Positions 1 to 9,323 of a DNA stretch of 64,000 nucleotides are shown one piece after another. The first letter of the stretch is position 1. Each line of letters begins with the position of its first letter. The translations under genes and the position numbers were made by a program. The notes beneath the pieces were generated by a model. The model had not been told where the DNA came from, did not search any database, and saw only the letters and a list, made by a program, of their open reading frames with translations. This DNA is from Acanthopleura granulata (lineage: Eukaryota > Mollusca > Polyplacophora > Chitonida > Chitonidae): positions 12,525,672 to 12,589,671 of the forward strand of contig JABBOT010000004.1 of assembly GCA_016165875.1 (NCBI GenBank). The letters are read 5' to 3'.

Positions 1-3000
1 ACTTTACACTGGGTTTTCTTGAGGCCCCGTGTAATTTGCCTGCACAACGTTGTCTAATGGATGTTGCCTACAGGAAACAAAATGTCAGAGTAATGAAATG
101 TAGGTTGTGCTATTGTTGAGTAGGCATTTCAACCATGTTATCTTCCATCCGCAGTGTGTTTTGCCCAGTGAAGGTTATCTGAAAGAAATCCTCTGCACTA
201 AACAGAATGTCACGGTAATGATTTGCATATTGTGCTAATGTTGCGTAGGCATTTCACACTGGGTTTTCTTGAGGTCCCTTGTGATTTGCCTGCACAACGT
301 TTTCGCATGGAAATCGTCTGGACAAAACATGTAAGAGTAGTGGTTTGTAAGTTGTGCTAATGTTGCGTAGGCATTTCACGCCGGGTTATCTTTATCTCCC
401 GTGTGTTTTTCCTACACAACGTGATCTCAAAGAAGTCATCTGCAGGAAAGAAAATATCAGATTATCGGTTGGTGTGTTGTGCTAATGTTGCGTAGGTATT
501 TCCCACTTCAACCCCTATGTGTTTTGCCTACACAACGTTGTCTCAAAGAAGTCTTCTGGAGGAAAGAATATATCAGAGCAATGGTTTGTAATTTGTTCAA
601 ATGTTTCGTAGGCATTTCACACTGGGTTATCTTTATCTCCCGTTTGTTTTTTCTACACATCCTTTTCTCATGGACGTCGTTAAGAGGAACTAAAATTTCA
701 GAGTAATGATTTACAAGTTGTTCTAACATTGCGGAGGCATTTCACACTGGGTTAACTTCATCCTCCGTGTGTTTTCGCTGAACAAGGGAATCTTGCCAAA
801 GTGGTCTAGAGGGAAGAAAATGTCAGAGGAATGGCTTGTAATTGATCCAGATTTTCCTAGACAATTCACAGAGGCCTGTCTTCATCTCCCGTGTGTTTTC
901 CCTGCACAGTGGTATCTGGTGGAAATCATCTAGAAATTCTAAAATGTCAGAGTAGTGGTTTGTAAGCTGTGCTAATGTTGCGTAGGCATTTCACACTGTG
1001 GTTTCTTGAGGTCCCATGTGTTTTGACTGCACAACGGTATCGCTTTAAAGTCGTCTGGAGGAAAAAATATCAGAGTAGTCGTTTCTAATATTAGCTAGTG
1101 TTGCGTAGGTATTTCACACTGGGTTTTCTTGTGTGATTTCCCTGCAGAACGTTATCTAATGGAAATCGTCTCTAGAAAAAAATGTCAGAGTACTGGTTTG
1201 TAAGTTGTGGTAATGTTGCGTAGGTGTTTCACACTAGGTTATTCTTCATCTCCCGTGTGTTTTGACTGCATCACGTTATGTGATGGAAGTCGCCTGCAAG
1301 AACCAAAATATCAGAGTAATGATATGTATTTAGTGCTATTGCTTGTGTAGGCATTTCAGACCATGTTATCTTCCATCAGCAGTGTGTTTTGCCCAGTGAA
1401 AGTTATCTGAAAGAAATCATCTGCTTTAAAGAGAATGTCAGGGTAATGATGTGCATGTTGTGCTTATGTTGCGTAGGCATTTCACACCGGGTTATCTGCA
1501 GCTCCCGTGTGTTTTTCCTACACAGCGTGATTTCAAAGAAGTCATCTGCAGAAAAGAAAATATCAGATTAACCTCTGATAAGTTGTGCTAATGTTGCGTA
1601 GGTACTTTACACTGCGTTTTCTTGAGGTCCCGTGTGTTTTTCCTGCACCACGTTATCGCATGGAAATCGTCTGGACAAAACATATAAGAGTAGTGGTTTG
1701 TAAGTTGTGATAATGTTGCGTGGGCATTTCACGCCGGGTTATCTTTATCTCCCGTGTTTTTTTCCTACACAACGTGATCTCAAAGAAGTCATCTGCAGGA
1801 AAGAAAATATCAGATTATCGGTTGGTAGGTTGTGCTAATGTTGCGTAGGTACTTCCCACTTGGTTATCTTCAACCCCTGTGTGTTTTGCCTACACAACGT
1901 TGTCTCAAAGAAGTCTTCTGGAGGAAAGAAAATATCAGAGCAATCCTTTGTAATTTGTTCAAATGTTCCGTAAGCATTTCACACTGGGTTATCTTTATCT
2001 CCCGTGTTTTTTCTCTACAAAACGTTATCTCGCGGACGTCGTTAAGAGGAACTAAATATCAGAGTAATGAGTTACAAGTTGTTCTAACATTGCGGAGGCA
2101 TTTCACACTGGGTTAACCTCATCCCCTGTGTGTTTTCGGTTAAGAAGAGAATCTCGGCAAGTGGTCTAGAGGGAAGAAAATGTCAGAGGAATGGTTTGTG
2201 ATTGATCCAAATTTTCCTAGACAATTCACAGAGGCCTGTCTTCATCCCCCGTGTGTTTTCCCTGCACAATGGTATCTCGTGGAAATCGTCTAGAAATTTT
2301 ATTTTTTCAGAGTAGTGGTTTGTAAGCTGTGCTAATGTTGCGTAGGCAATTCACCGTCTGTTTTCTTGGTCCCGTGTGTTTTGTCTGCACAACGTTGTCT
2401 AATGGAGTTCGTCTGGAGGAAACAAAATGTCACAGTAATGATATGTAGGTTGTGCCATTGTTGTGAAGGAATTTAAGACATTGTTGTCTTTCATCTGCAG
2501 CGTGTTTTCGCCACTGAAGGTTATCTGAAAAAAGTCATCTGCGATAAACAGAATGTCAGGGTATGATTTGAAATCTGTGCCAATATTGCGTAGGCATTTC
2601 ACGCCGGCTTATGTGCAGTTCCCGTGTGATTTTGCCACAAGACGTTATCTCAAAGAAGTCATCTGCAGGAAAGAAAACATCAGATTAGCGGTTTGTAAGT
2701 TGTGCTAATGTTGCGTAGGAACTTCACTCTGGGTTATCTTCAACCCCTGTGTGTTTTGGCTGCACAATATTATCTTAAAGAAGTCTTCTGGAGGAAAGAA
2801 AATATCAGAGCATTTTTTTGGTAGTTTATGCAAATGTTGCGTAGACATTTCACACTGAGTAATCTTTATCTCCCGTTTGTTTTCTCTACACAACGTTATC
2901 TGATGGAAGTCGCCTGGAGGAAACAAAATGTCAGAGTAATGATTTGAACGTTGTGCCAATATTGCGTAGGCATTTCACGCTGGGTTATCTGCAGCTCCCT

Positions 3001-4208
3001 TGTGTTTTTCCTACACAGCGCTATTTCAAAAAAGTCGTCTGGAGGAAAGAAAATATCAGATTAGCGAATGGTAAGTTGTGGTATTGTTTCATAGGCATTT
3101 CACACCGGGTTATCTTTACCTCTCGTGTGTTTTCTCTACACAGCGTTATCTCATGGAAGTCGCCTGCATAAAAGAAACTGTCAGAGTAATGATTTGTAGG
3201 TTGTGCTATTGTTGCGTAGGAATTTCAGACAGGGTTATCTTCCATCTTCAGTGTGTTTTCCCCACTGAAGTTTATCTCAAAGAGGTCGTCTGCAATAAAG
3301 AGAATGTCAGGGTAATGATTTGCATATTGTGGTCATGTTGCGTAAGCATTTCACATTGGGTTTTCTTGAGCTCCCGTGTGTTTTGCCTGCACAACGTTAT
3401 CTAATGGAAGTAGAGTGGAGAAAAAATATCAGAGTAGTCGTTTTTGTAAGTTGTGGTAATGTTGCATGGGCATTTCACACTGGGTTATCTTCATCTCTCG
3501 TGTGTTTTGACTGCACCACGTTATCTCATGGAAGCCGCCTGCATAAAACAAAATATCAGAGGAATGATATGTAGCCATTGTTACGTAGGGATTTCAGATC
3601 ATATTATCTTCCATCTGCAGTGTGTTTTCCGCACTGAAGGTTTTCTGAAAGAAGTTGTTTGCACTGAACAGAATTCCAGGTTAATGATTTATCTTTCATT
3701 TGCAGTGTGCTTTCCCCACTGAAGGTTATCTCAGAATGTCTAAACAGAATGTCTGGGTAATGATTGGCATGTTGTGGTAATGTTCCGTAGGCATTTCACA
3801 CCGGGGTTTTAGAGGTCCCGTGTGTTTTGTCTGCACAACTTTGTCGCATGGAAATCGTCTGGAGGTAAAAATAATAGAGTAGTTATTTGCAAGTTTTGCT
3901 TATTCTGCGCAGGCATTTCACACAGGGTTATCTTCATCTCCCGTGTGTTTTGACTACACGACCTTATCGCATGGAAGTCGCCAGCATAAAACAAAATGTC
4001 AGAGTATTGTTATGTAGCTTGTGCTATTGTTTCGTAGGAATTTGAGACAGGGTTATCTTTTATCTGCAGTGTGTTTTTACTACTGTAGGTTATCTGAAAG
4101 AAGTTATCTGCACTAAAGAGAATGTCAGGGTAATGAATTGTATGTTGTGCTAACGTTGCATAGGTATTTTCCACTGGGTTTTCATGAGCTCCCGTGTGTT
4201 TTCCCCTA
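1..4208 (+). repeat. Satellite array 1, forward monomers (about 123-124 bp)
   Basis: Tandem monomers of about 123-124 bp fill this stretch (roughly 34 units by length). Each contains three recognisable blocks: TGCTAATGTTGCGTAGGCAT, then CACTGGGTT followed by CTCCCGTGTGTTTT, then CACAACGTTATCT, followed by a more variable GAAGTCG...ATGTCAGAGTAATG segment. At least three monomer types alternate, marked by TTGAGCTCCC, TTCATCTCCC and TTCCATCTGCAG after the GGGTT block. Neighbouring monomers differ much more here than in the centre of the second array, as expected at the edge of a satellite. Short open frames in it shift from unit to unit and look like repeat shadows. The array continues beyond the left end of the window. 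Confidence 0.95.
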
Positions 4209-4797
4209 CGCAATATTAGCATATAACTTACAAGTCTGCATTGCCTGTGGCCTATTTACTCTGGATGATTTTCGGTAGGTCATGTTGTGTAGGTAAGGGA
4301 CACGCCAGACACATGTAGACCGGTGTGAAATGTGTACGCAATGATAACGGATAACCTTCAAGCCTCGGTCCCTGTGCTGCGTCTCTTTTAGGTGACTTTT
4401 GTTAGATGATATTTCGTAGGAAAAACACAAGGCAGAGGAAGATGATCCTGTGTAAAATGTCTACGCAATATTAGCGGATAACTTACAAATCTCCATTGCC
4501 TTTGGCCTGTTTCCTCTAGATGACAATGTTGTGCAGGAAAAACACACAGGAGAGGAAGATGACCCAGTGTGACATGCCTATGTAATATTAGCCTTTAACT
4601 TCATAGTGTTCTGTCCCTATGGTGTGCCTCTGCTAGATGACTTTCGTTAGATCATTTTGTGCAGAAAAAAGGACGGAGGGGGGAGGGGAGAAATATAACC
4701 CAGTGTGAAAGGCCTACGCAATATTAGCATAAAACTTGAGAGTTTTCGGTTTTTGTGGCCTTTAGATGACTTTTGTTAGATAATATTGTGTACGGGA
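4209..4797 (-). repeat. Inverted satellite monomers, copy A
   Basis: From about 4,209 the same monomer is read in reverse complement: CCTACGCAATATTAGC, ATAACTTACAA, AGATGACTTT and AACCCAGTGTGAAA recur at monomer spacing. The last forward monomer breaks off within its GTTTTCCCCTAC block and the inverted one starts at the shared CTAC. About five inverted units are present, more diverged than the forward ones. The last is interrupted by the LTR retrotransposon and resumes at 9,319. The segment is a direct duplicate of about 57,625-58,224. Confidence 0.9.
4793..4797. repeat. Target site duplication, left copy (CGGGA)
   Basis: CGGGA sits immediately before the 5' LTR and again immediately after the 3' LTR at 9,319-9,323. 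Removing the element plus one CGGGA restores a continuous inverted monomer (TTAGATAATATTGTGTA, then CGGGA, then GAGAAATATATCCCAAAG) that lines up with the preceding monomer at about 4,640-4,700. This fixes both element ends. Confidence 0.9.
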
Positions 4798-4935
4798 TGT
4801 CGTAATATGTCATTGCATTGTACATGGAACATGAGAGACTACTCTAGTTGTCTCGACAGTTTACGACACTGTACCGCTTGTTGGTAATAAACACTTCTTG
4901 GTCACCCCATTGACGAGTTCGCGTTAAGCCTGACA
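4798..4935 (+). repeat. 5' LTR
   Basis: A 138 bp terminal repeat starting TGTC and ending GACA, an inverted TG...CA end pair. It matches the 3' LTR (9,182-9,318) and the solo LTR (58,225-58,361) almost base for base from its start through CATTGACGAGT (about 120 bp). The last 18 or so bases before TGACA differ from both other copies. A polyadenylation signal AATAAA lies at 4,886-4,891. No canonical TGG-starting primer binding site follows it directly. Confidence 0.88.
4886..4891 (+). promoter_or_regulatory. AATAAA polyadenylation signal in 5' LTR
   Basis: AATAAA inside GGTAATAAACACTTC. The same signal occurs at 9,270-9,275 in the 3' LTR, where it would define the 3' end of the element transcript, and in the solo LTR. 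Confidence 0.6.
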
Positions 4936-5008
4936 GTAAAGGTCGCTCCGAGTGAAACATACTTTGATTGTGAGTCATTGTGGATGGTTTTACCATTATT
5001 TCCGTGCG

Positions 5009-5557
5009 ATGGATTCACTGAAACCCCCGGAACCGCTGCATTTGTCGAGCGGGAACGTGAGCGAAATCCGACCCAGCTTTAAACAACGTTGGGAGTTGTC
5101 CAGACTGGCATCAGGTGCGGATGGAAAATCCGATGAGGTGCAGTGCGCTATCTTTCTACATGTGGTCGGGGACGAAGGACTAGAAGTCTTTAACACCATT
5201 GACTTGTCTGATGATGACAGGAAATCACTTGAAGCCGTGATCAATAGTTTTGAGACAGACTGCAATCAGCGCAAGAATATTTCCTTTGAGAGATATAAAT
5301 CCGGCACGAGATCTGAACTGGTTGGTGAGAGTATCGATCAGTTTGTCACTGATTTGAAGTCAACTGCTGCTCACTGTGAGTACGGAACTTTGGTCGAAAG
5401 TTTAATACGTGATCGTATTTTGTTGGGTATTAAAGACAATGCGTTGAAAGCCAGATTGCTGAGGATACCTGACTTGACATTGGCTAAAACTGTTGGACTG
5501 TGTAGAGCTCATGAAACATCTGAAGCCCTGTTAAGGACATCAAGTGACTGTGAGTGA
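5009..5557 (+). pseudogene. gag: gag, capsid part (retrotransposon), frameshifted
   Basis: Structural protein that would form the particle packaging the element RNA in the cytoplasm. The start at 5,009 (MDSLKPPEPLHLSSGN) is preferred over an in-frame ATG at 4,952 because the Pro-rich opening followed by a W/F-rich helix (KQRWELSRL) is the usual start of Gag in this group. The segment is 182 codons. Residues about 100-170 contain a block typical of Ty3/gypsy Gag (SFERY, then QFVTDLKSTAAHCEYG, then SLIRDRILLGI, then RLLRIPDLTLAKTVGLCRAHE). The frame ends at TGA 5,555-5,557 while the expected downstream zinc-knuckle region is in another frame, so a frameshift separates capsid and nucleocapsid. 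A programmed shift is possible, but the later damage makes simple decay as likely. Confidence 0.88.
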
Positions 5558-5750
5558 AGTGCGCCAAAAACCTAAACAGAGCTCTAAGGCTTCCCAACAA
5601 CCACAGAAGAATTCTAAAGGTCAGCACAAACGCTCACAGGGAAAGAAGAAAAAGTGTGATTACTGTGGATATGATATGCATGACAGATCTCATTGTCCCG
5701 CGAGAAATAGGTCATGCAATAAATGTAGTTCCGTCGGACATTTTGCGTAA
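5544..5750 (+). pseudogene. gag: gag, nucleocapsid with zinc knuckles, ends in a premature stop
   Basis: RNA-binding nucleocapsid segment in a different frame from the capsid part. It is Lys/Gln/Ser-rich, then carries a double zinc-knuckle motif: CDYCGYDMHDRSHC, PARNRSC, NKCSSVGHFA. This CX2C...H...CPA...CX2CX3GHFA pattern is typical of Mag-like and related gypsy elements. The final Cys lies beyond an in-frame TAA at 5,748-5,750, in the continuing frame (RCPQKH). The stop therefore removes the last zinc ligand and cuts off pol in this frame. Confidence 0.85.
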
Positions 5751-6257
5751 AGATGTCCGCAGAAGCATGTTCACAAAGTTTTAGTCGATGACACAGAGCC
5801 CGTGTCTGGAATCACTAATGACAGGTATTTCTTGGGACAAGTGAAGGGTGTCGACAACACATCGGTACCACCATGGCGGACTGTGCTACACATGAATGGC
5901 ACTGACATTAACTTTAAGATAGACTGTGGCGCTGATGTTACTGTGATTTTTGAGAAAATGTTCAAACAGTTCCGAGAGAGACCTTCTCTCAGACCAACAT
6001 CAGTCATTTTGGACACTCCTTGGGGTCAGTTAAAGTGTCTAGGACAGTTCATCAGTCGTTGTTTTCGTAAACAACAACCCTATTTCCTGAGAGTGTTTGT
6101 AGTAAGTATTGATATTGACAATTTGTTGAGTCGGTCTGCAGCTGTCAAAATGAATTTAATGGAGCGTCTTGACACTGTAACACACCCAGGGGAAAATGAA
6201 GATATGTTTGGTGAACTGGATCTAATGAAAGACACGATGGTTACAATTAAGTTGTGA
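5751..6257 (+). pseudogene. pol: pol, aspartic protease region
   Basis: Continues in the nucleocapsid frame after the stop at 5,748. The retropepsin active-site region reads KIDCGADVTVI, with the catalytic Asp at 5,922-5,924. Retropepsins have D-S/T-G; here the middle residue is Cys (TGT, 5,925-5,927), which would be expected to weaken or abolish activity. The enzyme would act as a homodimer cleaving Gag-Pol. A downstream segment (KCLGQFISRCFRKQQPYFLRVFVV) matches the usual link between protease and reverse transcriptase in shape. The segment ends at TGA 6,255-6,257, and recognisable pol sequence continues directly after it in the same frame. Confidence 0.82.
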
Positions 6258-6641
6258 GATGATGCTATTCCGTATTGTGGTACAACAGCTATGCGAGTGC
6301 CTATTCCACAACTTAAGCAAGTTGAGGAAGAACTCAAATGCATGACGCGTCTCGGTGAGATAACTCCTGTCACAGAACCGACTGATTGGTGTTCACATAT
6401 GGTCGTTGTGCCTAAACGTGGTGGTAAAGTATCCATCTGCATTGATCTAAAACCGCTTAATAAAGCCGTTAATCGTGAGTTGTGCACTCTACCAACTGTC
6501 GATGACATACTTCACAAACTGTCAGGAGCTAAGGTATTTTCTAAGTTAGATGCATCACCTGGTTATTGGCAGTTAGGGCTTGATGAAGAAAGTAGCAAAT
6601 TAACAACTTTCATAACGCCCATTGGTAGAACAGATTCTTGA
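6258..6641 (+). pseudogene. pol: pol, reverse transcriptase fingers and palm, first part
   Basis: Same frame as the protease. Typical Ty3/gypsy RT blocks appear in order: RVPIPQL, then VEEELKCMTRLGEITPVTEP, then DWCSHMVVVPKRGGKVSIC, then DLKPLNKAVNRE, then FSKLDASPGYWQL (first catalytic Asp at 6,549-6,551), then KLTTFITP. After TPIGRTDS a TGA at 6,639-6,641 ends the frame. The rest of the palm continues in another frame from 6,638, so a one- or two-base indel lies at about 6,625-6,640. Confidence 0.92.
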
Positions 6642-6820
6642 GAATGCCGTTTGGAATTTCAAGTGCCAGTGAAATTTTCCAACGTGAAATGGCTAAATTG
6701 TTAGATGGTTTACCCGGGTCTGTGGTATTTCGGGATGATGTCATGGCATTTGGTCCAGATGTAAAGGAACATGACGACAATTTGTCCAGTGTTCTTAAGA
6801 AAGTGAGTGAAACTCAGTAA
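6638..6820 (+). pseudogene. pol: pol, reverse transcriptase palm with altered YxDD box
   Basis: Continuation in the shifted frame: LRMPFGISSASEIFQREM is the standard block before the catalytic loop. The metal-binding box reads VVFRDDVMAFG (FRDD at 6,728-6,739) where the family has Y/F-x-D-D with a hydrophobic x. Both aspartates (6,734-6,739) are kept, but Arg at the x position is unusual. The frame closes at TAA 6,818-6,820; the matching continuation starts near 6,813 in the earlier frame. Confidence 0.88.
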
Positions 6821-6926
6821 GGAGAAATGTGAAATTAGACAGAGTAGTTTTGAGTTCTTAGGACATTTGGTGAGTAAGGATGGTATTCAGCCTCAACCTG
6901 ATAAAGTTCAAGCCATAAAGCCATAA
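6813..6926 (+). pseudogene. pol: pol, reverse transcriptase thumb fragment
   Basis: A fragment of about 37 codons back in the protease frame, with the gypsy RT C-terminal signature: LSKEKCEIRQSSFEFLGHLV, then SKDGIQPQPDKVQAI. It ends at TAA 6,924-6,926, a stop that lies within an 8 bp tandem duplication (GCCATAAA twice, 6,912-6,927). The duplication itself causes both the stop and the next frame change. Confidence 0.85.
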
Positions 6927-6927
6927 A

Positions 6928-7996
6928 CCCACCTACCGACGTTAAACACCTCAGGCAGGTAATGGGTATGATGAACTGTTTGGGGAGACACGTTCCTCAA
7001 ATGGCTGAGATAGATGTTCCGCTTAATGACTTGTTGCAAAAACATGCAGTGTGGTCCTGGAGTGAACCACAGGAGCGAGGGTTTCAGGAATTAAAGGACT
7101 TGATTTCTGAATCACCGGTCCTAGCTTTTTATAGTGTTAATAAGCCGACAACAGTGAGTGCTTGCGCTAGTCAGTACGGTATAGGAGCTGTGTTAATGCA
7201 ACAACACAGTGATGGGCTGAAACCTGTGGCTTATTGTTCTCGTCGACTGACCGTCCCTGAACGACGATACGCCCCGATCGAAAAAGAGTGCTTAGCTAGC
7301 ACTTGGGCATGTGAAAAGTTCAACAAGTACATTTGTGGACTCGAACATTTCAGCTTGTTGACCGACCACAAACCACTGGTTCCACTGATCAATGATTGGA
7401 ACATTGAGCAAGCTCCTGGCAGATGTCAAAGACATCTTAGGCTGATGCGGTATAATGCTAAGGCTAAGTATGTACCGGGGAAGAGTCTAGTCATAGCAGA
7501 TTTATTGTCCAGATCTCCCATTAATACAACCTATGTACCTGATACAGAGTCTGAGGTTGTAGCTTATGTGCGATCAGTTGGAGCTAATCTGCGGATCTCA
7601 GATCCATTGCTTCACAAAATCAGATTGCCAACTGACCACGATCCCATCTTGCAGCAAGTGATCGACTATACTGTGGAAGGTTGGCTCAGATTCGTGCACA
7701 GTATTGATAATGATGTTCGTGAGTTTCACAGCATTCGTGGTGTTGTTGATGGACTGTTAATGCGTGGGACGCGCATTGTTATTCCTGAATGTATGCGGGA
7801 GGATACACTGGAGAAACTTCATCATGGACATCAGGGACTGACTAAATGTCGTGAACGAGCTAAACAGACAGTCTGGTGGCCAGGACTTAATGACGCCATT
7901 GAACGTGTCGTGAAACACCGCCACCACTGTCAGATTAAGAGAGGTGCTCAACGCCATGAAACACTGCGATCTACACAACTTCCAGTCCGTCCTTGA
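6928..7996 (+). pseudogene. pol: pol, RNase H and integrase zinc domain
   Basis: The longest open piece of pol. It opens with PPTDVKHLRQVMGMMNCLGR, the RT-RNase H connection. RNase H follows: TVSACASQYGIGAVLMQ, where the family has D-A-S and the first catalytic Asp is replaced by Cys (TGC, 7,163-7,165); IEKECLA (Glu) and LLTDHKPL (Asp) are kept. AKYVPGKSLVIADLLSRSP marks the RNase H end. The integrase zinc domain has HHGHQGLTKCRERA and TVWWPGL, but its CX2C pair reads HRHHCQ, so the first Cys is Arg (CGC, 7,919-7,921). TGA at 7,994-7,996 interrupts the frame just before the integrase core. Confidence 0.92.
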
Positions 7997-8899
7997 CAGA
8001 CAATTGGTGCAGATTTGTGTGAACTGAATTGCGAGAAGTGTCTTGTAGTTGTAGTCTACTATTCGAGATATATTGAGACAGCTTACCTACCCACTACAAA
8101 GGCCAGTGTAGTTACTGGGAAACTGAAGAACACGATATCTCTTTGGGGTATCCCAGAGACATTGGTAAGTGATTAAGGACCTCAGTTCACTTCCAGTGAG
8201 CTTGATGCTTTTGTGAATACATATGGCATCAAGCATGTATCTAGTAGCCCTCACTTCCACCAGTCAAACGGTGAAGTAGAGAGAGCTTAGCAGACAGCAA
8301 AGAACATTATCCGGCAGAAGGATCCACTCCTTGCATTACTGTCATACAGAGATACGCCTATACCTAGCTTAGGCTACAGTCCTAATGAATTGATGTTGTC
8401 AAGGAAAGATAGAACGACTGTTCCTGCCCCGCCCAGTATGTTACAGCCTAAATGGCCTAACAGAAACGAGATCCAGCATAATGATAGCCTAGCCAAGTCT
8501 GACCAGGCCTATCATTTCAACAAGAGGCATAATGCCAAAGACTTGCCTATGCTGCAGCCCGGAGACAACGTTCGTATGAAACTTGACAACGACAAACAGT
8601 GGAGTCCTGCCGGTACTGTTGTTAAAGAGTCCGAATATCCGAGATCCTACATAGTACATGGCGAAAATGGTGGACTGTACCGCCGAAACCGAAAGCATTT
8701 ACTTCATGTGCCAGGGGATACTCATGTGTCGATCAATCAGGCTGAACCACCTGATCTGAAGGTGACGAACGATGCAAGTGTACCGACAGCAGTCTCTTGT
8801 CCACAGCAGTTGTCACCAGATCATTCTAATGTTGGAGAATCTGGTCGAATGTCATCGTTTGAACGTCGTATCAAACCGATGAAGCGATTAGACTTGTGA
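7997..8899 (+). pseudogene. pol: pol, integrase core and C-terminal domain
   Basis: Same frame as the previous segment, interrupted by TAA (8,174-8,176) and TAG (8,288-8,290). The integrase D,D-35-E triad can be followed: GADLCEL (first Asp), LVSD just before the TAA and GPQFTSSELD just after it (second Asp), HFHQSNGEVERA (Glu), then the TAG. Between them lie VVYYSRYIETAYL and LWGIPETLVSD. The clean 3' part (from Met at 8,390) carries the C-terminal domain: YHFNKRHNAKDLPMLQPGDN, then VRMKLDNDKQWSPAGTVV, then SYIVHGENGGLYRRNRKHL. It ends in a low-complexity tail at TGA 8,897-8,899. No envelope reading frame follows. Integrase would insert the element cDNA into chromosomes; this copy cannot. 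Confidence 0.9.
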
Positions 8900-9169
8900 C
8901 TGTAAGCTGCAGTTTGTGCAATCTAACTGATGATAATCAACGTAGACAGTTAAGGTGTTTTCCTTATAAGATGTTTGTCGTGTTCAAGGTTTGAAATTAG
9001 TGTGTGCTCTGATGATGAATCGCACATTTCTTGATAACTTTTCTTTCAGAAAATACTTTGTTTTTGTAATTTCAAGTTCCAGATGGACAATTTTTAAGAA
9101 AGATTGCTATATCATTTTGTTGCTGGATCTAAAACCTCCCCAGCTTAATTGAATTTGAACTGTAAACTT
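8900..9169 (+). other. Retrotransposon 3' untranslated region
   Basis: About 270 bp between the end of pol and the polypurine tract, AT-rich with no open frame of note. Nothing else is recognised here. Confidence 0.6.
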
Positions 9170-9181
9170 AAAAGGGGAAGA
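9170..9181 (+). promoter_or_regulatory. Polypurine tract
   Basis: AAAAGGGGAAGA abuts the 3' LTR. In LTR elements this RNase H-resistant RNA primes plus-strand DNA. Its exact contact with the LTR start supports 9,182 as the boundary. Confidence 0.85.
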
Positions 9182-9318
9182 TATCGTAATGTGTCATTGC
9201 ATTGTACATGGAACATGAGAGACTACTCTAGTTGTCTCGACAGTTTACGACACTGTACCGCTTGTTGGTAATAAACACTTCTTGGTCACCCCATTGACGA
9301 GTCCATGCGGTCATGACA
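9182..9318 (+). repeat. 3' LTR
   Basis: A 137 bp copy of the terminal repeat. It begins TATC where the 5' LTR and solo LTR begin TGTC, a mutation of the essential TG end. It has AATGTGTC where the 5' LTR has AATATGTC, and carries AATAAA at 9,270-9,275. Its last 18 or so bases (GTCCATGCGGTCATGACA) match the solo LTR at 58,225-58,361 but not the 5' LTR. CGGGA follows at 9,319. Confidence 0.9.
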
Positions 9319-9323
9319 CGGGA
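9319..9323. repeat. Target site duplication, right copy (CGGGA)
   Basis: Second copy of the 5 bp duplication that flanks the retrotransposon. Confidence 0.9.

Larger units (their letters stand above)
4798..9318 (+). mobile_element. Ty3/gypsy-type LTR retrotransposon, defective
   Basis: A complete but decayed LTR retrotransposon of 4,521 bp: 5' LTR, gag, nucleocapsid, protease, reverse transcriptase, RNase H, integrase, polypurine tract and 3' LTR, flanked by a 5 bp CGGGA duplication. The pol order PR-RT-RH-IN is that of Ty3/gypsy (Metaviridae). Short LTRs of about 137 bp and the CPA-type zinc knuckle resemble Mag-like elements; this clade call is an inference. No envelope gene is seen. The coding frame is interrupted at gag/NC (frameshift), 5,748 (stop), 6,255 (stop), about 6,630-6,640 (frameshift), 6,813-6,820 (frameshift), 6,912-6,927 (8 bp duplication), 7,994, 8,174 and 8,288 (stops). 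It cannot encode working proteins as it stands. Confidence 0.95.

Noticed and set aside
4952..5008. Upstream ATG at 4,952 as the gag start
   Set aside because: The 19 added residues are unlike Gag openings, while the ATG at 5,009 begins a typical Pro-rich Gag N-terminus. The upstream part is more likely leader sequence.
5555..5760. Programmed frameshift and stop read-through between gag and pol
   Set aside because: Such mechanisms exist in this group, but at least nine disruptions and lost catalytic residues along pol make ordinary decay the simpler explanation. I see no clear slippery heptamer with a stem at 5,540-5,560.
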